Made by a program: the position numbers and the translations under genes. Shown one piece after another: positions 17,052 to 25,602 of a stretch of 36,374 bases of DNA (the stretch's first letter is position 1; each line of letters begins with the position of its first letter). The DNA is taken from the NCBI RefSeq assembly GCF_000428585.1, contig NZ_AUAF01000038.1, positions 1 to 36,374 of the forward strand, written 5' to 3'. The stretch is from Zooshikella ganghwensis DSM 15267 (GTDB lineage Bacteria > Pseudomonadota > Gammaproteobacteria > Pseudomonadales > Zooshikellaceae). Under the pieces are notes generated by a model. It was not told where the DNA came from, made no database searches, and saw nothing but the letters and a program-made list of their open reading frames with translations.

Positions 17052-18827
17052 TTACACCACTGCTTCTTCTTTCCTTTCTGGCACAACTTGCTGTGTATTT
17101 GTTTTGGGCATAGGTTCGTGTGTTTGGTTTTGGGTTTCTTGGCGGTGTGTTGCTATATATGGTGGTGTTTGTTGAGGTTCTTCTTTATAAACAAATGCAC
17201 GACGTGCGTTATGGAACGTTTGGCTGTTAAAGCACTGCCACATTTGGCTTAGTTCTTCTGCTTCGTAAACTGCAAGTGGTTTATCACTTTCATCTGATTC
17301 TCTACGCTGTTGTTTCTGCTGTAGTTCGTGCTGCCAGTACTTGGCTTCTGATAGCTTCAGGCAAAAGTTATGAACTTGTTGCCAAAATAAATCTGAGCGT
17401 TCAGAAAGTACGGCATCAAATAATCCTAAGGCAAAACCACGCTGTGTTCCTACAGGGAGACATGCTTCAGTTAAATGATGTGCACATTCTTCACCAACGC
17501 GCTTTGGTAGCACATAGGTCCAATACTCAGAACCATAGAGTTCCATAGGTTTGTAATAGGGGGTGATAATGATGCCTTGTCTGGCAACAACATAGTCGCA
17601 GGCAAAAGCCATGACTGCCCCGCCCGCTCCAGCATTACAGTTAAGCGCTGCAACAGTTAACTTATCTGTCGTGGTTATGATCGCTTCCGTGACTTGATTG
17701 ATCGCTTTAATATTTTGCCAAGCTTCATGGGATGGGTTGATAGCCGCTTCAATGGTATTTAGGTGAATACCATTGCTCCAAAAATCTATGCCACCTTTAA
17801 GAACAATTACCTGTGTTGGACGCTGGCACGCTGCTTTATAAGCGTTTAATAAGCGTAAGCACTGTGTTGTTGAAAATGCGCCATTATGAAAATCAAATGT
17901 TAAATAGCCAATATTATCCTGCTCATAATAACTAATTTCTTGCCAGGTATTGAGGTTAGGCGCTGGGAGCGTTTCTTGGGGGATATCTGGTACTGAGAGA
18001 AGCTGTTGGTCAAGCCACTGAGTAGCAGGTAGTTTATAAAAAGATTGGTTATCATGTGGTGCAGGCTTTAAGTGAGTTATCCATAACGCTGCATCTCTTG
18101 TAGCTCGACAAATGGCTCCATGGCGTGTGGCAATAATATCACCTGGCGTATCACCTTTAAGGGTACGCTCGACATGAGCCCCATAAAGATAAAAGAGCTG
18201 TCCCTGAATTTCATCAAGAACTCCTGGACAACTATCACCTGCATATAATTTGCGTAGAAGGGTTTCAGTGTCATCAACCAGCCAGTTTAAGTGGCGATGA
18301 GGCTGTCGCATAAGAGGGTGCCATTCACCTTGTTTGACTGAAGATAAATTATATTTTTTAGGGGCAGAGCCATGCTGTTGGTAGGTAACTAGTGCATTAT
18401 GAATTAGGTGGCTGGCTGTGTTGGTAACTTCTCGACGGTAAAGTGAAGCTTTACAGGTTTTTCGAGCAGGAAACAGTTCATACCCCCAAATAGCGCCAGC
18501 GTCAAACTCAGCATTAGCTTCAATTAGGGTGACTCCCCACTGTGGCTGCTGCTTAATAATAGCCCAGTCGAGTGAGGAGGGACCACGGTCACCTGGAATA
18601 CCGGGATGTATTATCCAGCATAAGTAATTTTGCCAGATAACATCAGGGATTCGTTGTTTCAAAAAAGGACAGATGATTAATTCAGGGTGGAAAAGCTTAA
18701 CCGCATCCAACATGTGTCGTCTGCTTAAAGCAAGCTCTAAGCTGACCTCATGGCCTGATGTCAATAACTCTTCAAAAATACGTTGGGTAAGTCCGTTAAA
18801 AGCAGTGGCAAACAGTAAAATACGCAT
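17052..18827 (-). CDS. hypX: HypX/HoxX-like hydrogenase maturation protein
   Basis: The 591-residue two-domain protein starts with a formyl-tetrahydrofolate-transferase-like domain (about 1-270) with the family stretch IHPGIPGDRGPSSLDWAI. It continues with an enoyl-CoA-hydratase-like domain (about 290-510) bearing NAGAGGAVMAFACDYV and MELYGSEYWTYVLPKRVG. Established knowledge: HypX makes the CO ligand of the [NiFe]-hydrogenase active site from formyl-tetrahydrofolate through formyl-CoA, mainly in oxygen-tolerant hydrogenases. The Gln/Glu-rich C-terminal tail is an extension of low complexity. No hydrogenase structural or hyp genes lie in the window, so the gene is isolated. Either the hydrogenase is elsewhere in the genome or the protein serves another formyl-transfer reaction. 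Confidence 0.85.
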   Translation of the reverse strand: MRILLFATAFNGLTQRIFEELLTSGHEVSLELALSRRHMLDAVKLFHPELIICPFLKQRIPDVIWQNYLCWIIHPGIPGDRGPSSLDWAIIKQQPQWGVTLIEANAEFDAGAIWGYELFPARKTCKASLYRREVTNTASHLIHNALVTYQQHGSAPKKYNLSSVKQGEWHPLMRQPHRHLNWLVDDTETLLRKLYAGDSCPGVLDEIQGQLFYLYGAHVERTLKGDTPGDIIATRHGAICRATRDAALWITHLKPAPHDNQSFYKLPATQWLDQQLLSVPDIPQETLPAPNLNTWQEISYYEQDNIGYLTFDFHNGAFSTTQCLRLLNAYKAACQRPTQVIVLKGGIDFWSNGIHLNTIEAAINPSHEAWQNIKAINQVTEAIITTTDKLTVAALNCNAGAGGAVMAFACDYVVARQGIIITPYYKPMELYGSEYWTYVLPKRVGEECAHHLTEACLPVGTQRGFALGLFDAVLSERSDLFWQQVHNFCLKLSEAKYWQHELQQKQQRRESDESDKPLAVYEAEELSQMWQCFNSQTFHNARRAFVYKEEPQQTPPYIATHRQETQNQTHEPMPKTNTQQVVPERKEEAVV

Positions 18828-19126
18828 GACCTATTAATTCCATTTAATCTTTACCCATTAAGGTGAACTTATTGACATACCTTACTCTGGGTATAAGAGC
18901 ATAGTATTAGTGGTATCAATGAAAACACCTCAGTTTTTGTATATCTAGTAAAAAGCCTGGGATTATAGGTATCAAGAGTAAATGTAAGTATGATATGGAG
19001 CAATGAAAAAACAACTGTCACCATTTTTCATACTGAAATAGTATTTAGCCTCATTTTTTTTAAAAAAGATAAATAGAATTTGGGCCACGCTTAATAAACA
19101 ATAATAATGTTACGATGTACAGACGA
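18828..19126. other. Intergenic, promoter region of hypX
   Basis: This 299-base AT-rich spacer has no open frame or strong hairpin. A CTGGGTATA at about 18885 resembles a lone end of the repeat family but is too short to assign. Confidence 0.4.
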
Positions 19127-20491
19127 CTACTTTAACTCAATACTATCTCGGTAGCTTGGGACACAGCACTTCCATCCCAGCTGGTCTTTGACTTTAAGTC
19201 GTAAACTATCTGCGGCAGCAGGTTCTCCATGAGTAATAAATGTACATTTTGGTGGGGATTTTATCATTTTTAACCACGTCAAAATGTCCTTATAGTCACC
19301 ATGAGCAGAAAAGTTATCCAAGTGGTGTATTTCTGCTTTGACAGGGTAGTATTTTCCATGAATTTTGACTTGGTCTACACCATTAATCATCGACTCACCT
19401 CGGGTGCCAGGTGCTTGAAAACCAACAAATACAATACTGTTACGATAGTTTCCACAAATCGCTTTTAGATGGTGTAAGACTCGCCCTCCACTTGCCATAC
19501 CGCTTGCAGAAATAATAACACACGGAAACTGACGCGTATTGAGATCTATAGATTCAGCTACAGTTTTAACATAGTGAGTATATTGATCAATTCGATTGCA
19601 ATCTGTAGCAGTCAACTTCAGCTCATGGTGAAAACGTTGATAGATTTCTGTTGCTGAAATGGCCATGGGACTATTTAAAAAAACCGGGATTTTATTAATT
19701 CTATTTTTTTCAATAAGCTCTGCAACCAGGTGTAGAATTAATTGGGCACGGCCAACTGCAAATGCAGGAATGAGCACTATCCCGCCACGGTTGGTTGTCT
19801 TTGTTATAATTTTTTGTAAAACATCAAGTGCATCAATGGGATCGTGAAGCCGGTCGCCATAAGTAGACTCAGTTACTAAATAGTCAGTTGTATTGATAGG
19901 CTCAGGATCATACATCATTAAGTCTTGATAGCGGCCAAGATCTCCCGTAAAAGTGAGGGTTGTATTGGTTGAAGCTGATGTTAGCTGAACGGCACTTGCA
20001 CCTAATATATGACCGGTTGGACTAAAACTTAATTGCAAGTCGCCAGGCAGTGCAAGTGGTGAATGGTAAGCGCAAGAACGAAACTGTTTTAGGCTGTGTT
20101 CTGCATCTTTTTCAGTATAAAGTGGAAGTGCGGGTTTATGTTTAGAAAAACTATATTTGTTGGCAAAGCGAGCATCTTCTTCTTGAAGAAAACCTGCATC
20201 AGGCAGCAGAATTTTACAAAGTTCATGAGTTCCTTCAGTACAAAAAACTGGGCCTGTAAAACCATTTTTAACCAAAGCCGGTAAATAGCCCGAGTGATCA
20301 ATGTGAGCGTGAGTCAAGATAACGGCATTTAATTTAGAAACAGATATAGGAGGTACGATCCAGTTGCGTTCACGAAGGTATTTAACACCTTGGTATAAGC
20401 CACAGTCGATCAGGTAGGTTTGTTGATTGTGCTCAAGTAAGTATTTGCTGCCAGTAACTGTATTCGTAGCACCCAAAAAAGTTAATTTCAC
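19127..20491 (-). CDS. Metallo-beta-lactamase/beta-CASP RNA-processing exonuclease
   Basis: The 454-residue protein has the metallo-beta-lactamase fold of CPSF73/YSH1-type nucleases. Motif 2 is HAHIDH (61-66). Motif 4 is FTGDLGRY. Beta-CASP motif A lies around ESTYGDRLH, and later motifs include SASGMASGGRVLHHL, HLDNFSAHGD and FITHGEP. Such proteins cut or trim RNA using two zinc ions. The start is GTG at 20491 with GAGG 7 bases upstream on the minus strand. It is monocistronic; the 233 bases upstream separate it from the divergent nucleotide operon. The RNA target is not predictable from the sequence. Confidence 0.9.
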   Translation of the reverse strand: MKLTFLGATNTVTGSKYLLEHNQQTYLIDCGLYQGVKYLRERNWIVPPISVSKLNAVILTHAHIDHSGYLPALVKNGFTGPVFCTEGTHELCKILLPDAGFLQEEDARFANKYSFSKHKPALPLYTEKDAEHSLKQFRSCAYHSPLALPGDLQLSFSPTGHILGASAVQLTSASTNTTLTFTGDLGRYQDLMMYDPEPINTTDYLVTESTYGDRLHDPIDALDVLQKIITKTTNRGGIVLIPAFAVGRAQLILHLVAELIEKNRINKIPVFLNSPMAISATEIYQRFHHELKLTATDCNRIDQYTHYVKTVAESIDLNTRQFPCVIISASGMASGGRVLHHLKAICGNYRNSIVFVGFQAPGTRGESMINGVDQVKIHGKYYPVKAEIHHLDNFSAHGDYKDILTWLKMIKSPPKCTFITHGEPAAADSLRLKVKDQLGWKCCVPSYRDSIELK

Positions 20492-20724
20492 AAGGTTGCC
20501 TCAAATGCGTAATGCAGTTTTGTTTAGCTTTTATGAACTGTTTTTAGTCTATACCCTGTTTGTTGTTTATATCCAGTAATTTAAACTAGACTTTACATTT
20601 TTATTTGCAAAAACTCTGTAGTAACGTGTTATAAACTTTATTTTAAATAACGCTGTAGAATCCCTAAAACTACTGGAAAGTAGCGACAGAATGTAGACCA
20701 TACTAGGTTAAAGGGAATGTAATT

Positions 20725-22239
20725 ATGGACAGTACTAGTGACTTTTTGCATTTACATCGATTAGGTGTAGATACACATCAAGAGCCTGTTGTATATATGC
20801 GGCGTGACTGCCATGTTTGTCATGCGGAAGGCTTTAATGCGCAATCACGTATAAAAATAATGACAGATCATCATTCGATCATTGCTACATTAAATATTGT
20901 CGACAGTGAAATAATTTCTCATCAGCAAGCGGGATTATCTGAAACCGCATGGCGCTTATTGCAAGCACAGGAAGGTGAGGTGGCTACCTTTGGTCATGCA
21001 AAACCCGTTGAGTCAACTGCATTTGTGCGAGGCAAACTGTTTGGCAAATTATTAAATGATGAGTCTGCCTACAGTATTGTGCAAGACATTCGTGAGGGCC
21101 GCTATTCGGATATTCAGCTGGCGGCTTATATTACCGCATGTGCTGGACAAGGATTAAACGTTAACGAAGTGATTGCCATTACTAAAGCCATGGTGGCAAC
21201 TGGCAAGCGGTTTGAGTGGTCAGGGCAAGAGGTTTTTGATAAACACTGCGTGGGTGGTTTACCAGGATATCGTACGACACCTATTGTGGTTGCAATTGCC
21301 AGTGCCTGTGGACTTATCATGCCTAAAACATCATCTCGTGCGATTACTTCCCCGGCAGGTACTGCTGACACGATGGAGGTGATGACGCCGGTTACACTTA
21401 GTTTTGAGCATATGCGAGAAGTTGTTGAACAACATGGCGCCTGTTTGGCCTGGGGGGGATCAGTCAATTTAAGTCCTACGGATGATGTCGTCATTCGTGT
21501 TGAACGGGCACTTGATATTGATAGTGAAGGCCAGCTAGTTGCATCCGTTCTCTCCAAAAAAATTGCGGCTGGTGCAACTCAGGTATTAATTGATATTCCC
21601 ATTGGGCCAACCGCTAAAATTAGAACACAGGAGGCGGCAGCTCATTTACAAAAATTGATGGTAGCAACGGGAGAGGCTTTAGGCATTAAAGTTCATGCGA
21701 TCACTTCCGATGGCACACAGCCGGTTGGCAGAGGAATTGGTCCAGTACTGGAGGCAAGAGATGTGCTCACGGTTTTACGCTGTGAACCAGAAGCACCTAC
21801 CGATCTTGCAGAACGCTCTCTGGTTTTGGCAGGAGCACTACTAGAACTGGCGCATAAAGCGCAGCCAGGAGAAGGCTTCAAGTTAGCTCAAAAAACCTTA
21901 TGGTCGGGTAAGGCTTTGGATAAATTTATGGCTATTTGTGAATCTCAGGGAGGTTTTACTGAGCCTGAACTTGCTGCACAGCAACACACAATTACCGCCT
22001 CTCAGCATGGCATTATTTCTTATATCGATAACCGTTTTATTGCACGTCTTGCTCGTTTGGCTGGCGCGCCTGAAGTTAAGGCGGCAGGTGTAGAAATGCA
22101 TGTTCGCTTGGGTGACGCTGTCGAAGTAGGTCAGCCCCTGTTTACCTTACATGCAAACGCACCTGGCGAACTAGCGTATGCACTGGATTTTTTGCAGCTA
22201 CATCCAGAAGCCGTGCGCATTGAAGAGGAGTATTTATGA
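20725..22239 (+). CDS. DeoA-family type 2 phosphorylase (probable NMP phosphorylase)
   Basis: The 504-residue protein belongs to the thymidine phosphorylase family, type 2. It has an extra N-terminal domain of about 85 residues, then the two-domain phosphorylase core. The phosphate/substrate motif DKHCVGGLPGYRTTPIVV and the segment PKTSSRAITSPAGTADTMEV resemble archaeal AMP phosphorylase more than classical DeoA (KHSTGGVGD, GRGLGHTGGT). Archaeal AMP phosphorylase converts NMP and phosphate to free base and ribose 1,5-bisphosphate; classical DeoA acts on thymidine. The first reaction is favoured here by motif and by the PRPP-synthetase neighbour, but this is inference. AAGGGA lies 8 bases before the ATG. 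It heads an operon and overlaps the next gene by 4 bases. A G7 run lies in the coding sequence near 21451. Confidence 0.88.
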   Translation: MDSTSDFLHLHRLGVDTHQEPVVYMRRDCHVCHAEGFNAQSRIKIMTDHHSIIATLNIVDSEIISHQQAGLSETAWRLLQAQEGEVATFGHAKPVESTAFVRGKLFGKLLNDESAYSIVQDIREGRYSDIQLAAYITACAGQGLNVNEVIAITKAMVATGKRFEWSGQEVFDKHCVGGLPGYRTTPIVVAIASACGLIMPKTSSRAITSPAGTADTMEVMTPVTLSFEHMREVVEQHGACLAWGGSVNLSPTDDVVIRVERALDIDSEGQLVASVLSKKIAAGATQVLIDIPIGPTAKIRTQEAAAHLQKLMVATGEALGIKVHAITSDGTQPVGRGIGPVLEARDVLTVLRCEPEAPTDLAERSLVLAGALLELAHKAQPGEGFKLAQKTLWSGKALDKFMAICESQGGFTEPELAAQQHTITASQHGIISYIDNRFIARLARLAGAPEVKAAGVEMHVRLGDAVEVGQPLFTLHANAPGELAYALDFLQLHPEAVRIEEEYL

Positions 22240-23141
22240 CGTCAGTGATTGTTTATAACTTTTTAGCACCTGATGCATTGTTTCAGGATTGTCTGGAAGT
22301 TTCTGGTTGCAGTCCGGGAGAGCTGGTTTTACATCAGTTTCCTGATGGCGAAAGCTATGTTCGCGTCATGACTGAGTGCAAGGGGCATGCTGTTGTTGTG
22401 TTGGCCGACTTATATCAGCCTGATACTAAATTGCTGCCGCTACTTTTTTTACTTAGCACACTTAAGGAGCTAGGGGCATTGAAGGTTGGGCTTGTTCTGC
22501 CTTATTTACCCTATATGCGTCAGGATGATCGCTTTAAATCGGGTGAAGCGATTACTTCAAAGACCTTTGCCAAGTTGCTTAGCCAGTATGCCGACTGGCT
22601 GATAAGCGTTGATCCTCACTTACACCGTTACCATTCCCTGGATGAAATATACTCCCTTGAAACAAATGTGGTGAGCAGTGCAGAGAGTTTGGCTGAATGG
22701 ATAGATCAACAGGTGGAGAAGCCCTTGCTGATTGGGCCAGACAGTGAAAGCGAACAGTGGGTTAGTTCGGTGGCAACCGCGTTTCAATTACCCTGGCAAG
22801 TTTTAAGTAAAGAGCGTTTTGGTGATAGAGATGTTCAGGTATCCGCACCAGAAGTCGCTGACTATACTGATTTTACCCCAGTGTTGGTTGATGACATTAT
22901 TTCAACAGGCCATACCATGCTGTCAGCTATTCAGCAGCTAACAAACCAAGGAATGCGAAAAGCAGTGTGTATGGGGGTTCATGGTGTTTTTGCGCCAGGC
23001 GCTGAAGCACTGCTGCAGAGTGACTTGGTTGCTCAGGTAGTGACCTGTAATACGGTTATTCATGAAACAAACCACATTGATATTTATCCACTGCTTGTGA
23101 ATGCCATTGCCTTACAGTTGAGCAAGGATAATGACAGATAG
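22236..23141 (+). CDS. Ribose-phosphate pyrophosphokinase (PRPP synthetase) homologue
   Basis: The 301-residue member of the PRPP-synthetase family contains LPYLPYMRQDDRFKSGEAITSK (split: YMRQDDRF and GEAITSK), SVDPHLHRYHSL, the catalytic-loop KERFGDRDV and the PRPP-binding loop VLVDDIISTGHTM. It is shorter than the housekeeping class I enzyme (about 315), and the GDR-V loop resembles archaeal or class II types. The usual reaction is ribose 5-phosphate plus ATP to PRPP plus AMP. Its start overlaps the phosphorylase stop (ATGA) and its end overlaps the phosphoketolase start by 11 bases, showing tight translational coupling. It is probably a specialised paralogue rather than the biosynthetic Prs. 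Confidence 0.88.
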   Translation: MTSVIVYNFLAPDALFQDCLEVSGCSPGELVLHQFPDGESYVRVMTECKGHAVVVLADLYQPDTKLLPLLFLLSTLKELGALKVGLVLPYLPYMRQDDRFKSGEAITSKTFAKLLSQYADWLISVDPHLHRYHSLDEIYSLETNVVSSAESLAEWIDQQVEKPLLIGPDSESEQWVSSVATAFQLPWQVLSKERFGDRDVQVSAPEVADYTDFTPVLVDDIISTGHTMLSAIQQLTNQGMRKAVCMGVHGVFAPGAEALLQSDLVAQVVTCNTVIHETNHIDIYPLLVNAIALQLSKDNDR

Positions 23142-25602
23142 CCACCAGGATATTCAACGGATTCAACTGGAGCATAAAGCTGATTTGTATCGGCACAAAG
23201 CACCAGAGTTTGCACACTGGGCTGCAGGTTATGGTGTGATTAAGCATCAAGCGCAGACCCAGGTCAGAGTGTATGAGTTGATTGATATGCTGGCCGTGGA
23301 AGGCTTAATCACCGATAAATCTCATGCTTACAAGTTATTAAGTGCAGCAGACCGTGTTGCCAGTGCAGCGATGTGGCTTGTAGTGCATATGTCTTATACA
23401 CGCCGGATTTTTCTTGATGGCCGTGACTTACGCAGTTTCGATTTTAAGCCTCAACCGAAAGGTTTTTTGGGGGGGGCACTTAATATGGTGCCTGCGTATG
23501 TAGGTTATATGGCTATTAACGCCCTCAGTGGAATCACCCGCAGTTGGGTAATGGAGCAAGGACATTGTGTTGCGGCCATTGATGCGGTGAATGTACTGTT
23601 GGGTAATCTCAAGCCTGCTCAAGCTGGACGCTATCAAATGACAGAGGAAGGTTTGAGTAAACTGGCTGCAGATTTTTATGCTTGCGAGCTTACTCCTGAG
23701 GGCATACAAAAACTGCCTATCAGCAGCCGAGTCAGTGTTCATACGGCTGGTGGCATGAGTGAAGGTGGATACTTGGGGGTGACTGGACTGCAGTATATGC
23801 ATCAGCCATTACCAGGAGAGCGTCTGGTTGCTTTTTTAAGTGATGGTGCGTTTGAAGAGCAACGAGGTAGTGATTGGGCACCCCGTTGGTGGCGGGCAGA
23901 AGATACTGGGTTAGTCATGCCTGTGATGATTGCCAATGGTCGCAGGATTGATCAGTGCACAACTACAGCGTTGTCAGCCGAGTGCAGTTGGCTAGAGCAG
24001 TATTTATGGCATCAGCATTATGACCCACTCATTATTGATGGTACTGATCCGGCGGCTTTTGCCTGGTCACTGTATGAAATGGAGCAGCGCTTAGGCACAC
24101 GAGGAGAAGCATTGCTGCATGGCAAAGGACGTTACCCCGTGCGACTGCCCTATACCATTGCGGTGACCACTAAAGGTTATGGCTTTGCGGGAGCGGGCAC
24201 GTCTAAAGCACATACTTCACCGTTAGAACATAATCCAGCAAAAGATGCTGAAGGTGTAAGTGAATTTAACACCAGTGCTAGGCGCTTATGGGTGCCTTTA
24301 GTTGAACTTTTACAGTCAATTGCATTATTAAACAATCATGAGTTAACAGAGCGGCCTCGTGAAGCTGACAGTAATACGTTGCAAATGCCTATTAAGGTAG
24401 TTATGCCAGAGCTTTTCTGGTTACAAAACCTGGAAGCGGAAAAGTCTTCAGTCGCCGCATTTGATTTAAGTTTTGCCCACTTAGCTAAAATTAATCCACA
24501 GCTTCGGGTTAGAGTCGGAAACCCTGATCAGTTACAAGCAAACCATCTTTATCAAACCCTTGATTTCCTTCGTCATCGAGTGTGCGATCCTCACCCGGGC
24601 CAGCCGGAAGCAGTGAATGGCTCAGTCATTACGGCTCTGAATGAGGAAGCCGTAGTTAGTGCAGCGTTAGCCAATGCGAAGGGCTTAAATCTGGTGGTTA
24701 GCTATGAGGCATTTGCTACAAAGATGCTGGGCATTTTACGACAGATGTTGACCTTTAACCGCCGGAAAAAACAGGCTGATATGCCTATTCATGAGTTATC
24801 AATGGGTTTGTTGCTTACATCTTTGGTTTGGGAAAATGGTGAGCATGAGCACTCTCATCAGGACCCAACCTTTGTTGATGCACTGATTAATGAGCCAGCT
24901 GATATTGCACGTGTTGTCTTTCCTCTTGACTGGAATTGTGCTTTAGCGACACTAGAACAGCTATTTCAAAGCCATGGTCAGCTTTGGACGATGGTTATGG
25001 CAAAAACACTTCAGCCGCAGTATTTATCAATGAACCAGGCATGTCAGCTGGTGAGTGACGGAGCAATTTGTCTGAAAGGAAATGCTGATGAATCACTACA
25101 GTTGGTGGCTATTGGTAGCTTTCAGCTGGCTGAAATTATGAAAGCCTCAGTGCGATTAGCAACGGCAGGTATAGAACATAGTGTGGTCTATATTTTTGAA
25201 CCAGGACGCTTAAGAGAAGGTCGCGATCGCTGGGAGAAAAAACACCAACTGTCAGCCGAATATGTTCAGCGTATTTTTGGCTCATTACCAGAATATAGGT
25301 TATTTGTGGTACATGGTCATCCTGAGCCTTGGCTGGCAGTATTACGTACCTTGGATTTAGGGCCTGAGCGGACTCGAGCATTGGGTTATATTAACCATGG
25401 AGGAACACTCGACACACCAGGTATGTTGTTTGCTAATAAAACCAGCTGGGCACATATTCTTTTTACCTTGATTGGTATGATGGATTTAAATGTTCATGAC
25501 TTGTTATCGGCAGATGAAGTCCTTGCGGTGCAGGGGCGTGGTAATCCAAAGTTAATTACTGATCCTGCGATTCATGATCATTCCCTGCCACAGGAGGACT
25601 AG
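23131..25602 (+). CDS. Divergent phosphoketolase-family (TPP-dependent) enzyme
   Basis: The 823-residue protein can be aligned by eye along its length with xylulose-5-phosphate/fructose-6-phosphate phosphoketolase. HTAGGMSEGGYLG matches HTPGSIHEGGELG, LSDGAFEEQ..IANGRRI the TPP/magnesium site, and RVGNPDQLQANHL the PDE..SN motif. SYEAF, HQDPTF and GYINHGGTLDTPGM also have counterparts. Established for the family: the phosphate-dependent split of xylulose 5-phosphate into acetyl phosphate and glyceraldehyde 3-phosphate. The motifs are diverged, so another sugar phosphate is possible, and similar proteins are sometimes labelled xylulose 5-phosphate 3-epimerase without good reason. A T6G8 run at 23463-23476 lies inside the coding sequence. 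The last 47 bases overlap the convergent lon-like gene. Confidence 0.8.
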   Translation: MTDSHQDIQRIQLEHKADLYRHKAPEFAHWAAGYGVIKHQAQTQVRVYELIDMLAVEGLITDKSHAYKLLSAADRVASAAMWLVVHMSYTRRIFLDGRDLRSFDFKPQPKGFLGGALNMVPAYVGYMAINALSGITRSWVMEQGHCVAAIDAVNVLLGNLKPAQAGRYQMTEEGLSKLAADFYACELTPEGIQKLPISSRVSVHTAGGMSEGGYLGVTGLQYMHQPLPGERLVAFLSDGAFEEQRGSDWAPRWWRAEDTGLVMPVMIANGRRIDQCTTTALSAECSWLEQYLWHQHYDPLIIDGTDPAAFAWSLYEMEQRLGTRGEALLHGKGRYPVRLPYTIAVTTKGYGFAGAGTSKAHTSPLEHNPAKDAEGVSEFNTSARRLWVPLVELLQSIALLNNHELTERPREADSNTLQMPIKVVMPELFWLQNLEAEKSSVAAFDLSFAHLAKINPQLRVRVGNPDQLQANHLYQTLDFLRHRVCDPHPGQPEAVNGSVITALNEEAVVSAALANAKGLNLVVSYEAFATKMLGILRQMLTFNRRKKQADMPIHELSMGLLLTSLVWENGEHEHSHQDPTFVDALINEPADIARVVFPLDWNCALATLEQLFQSHGQLWTMVMAKTLQPQYLSMNQACQLVSDGAICLKGNADESLQLVAIGSFQLAEIMKASVRLATAGIEHSVVYIFEPGRLREGRDRWEKKHQLSAEYVQRIFGSLPEYRLFVVHGHPEPWLAVLRTLDLGPERTRALGYINHGGTLDTPGMLFANKTSWAHILFTLIGMMDLNVHDLLSADEVLAVQGRGNPKLITDPAIHDHSLPQED

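Noticed and set aside
21126-21557. 143-codon minus-strand frame inside the phosphorylase gene
   Set aside because: Fully opposite a well-supported gene, without domain or start signals.
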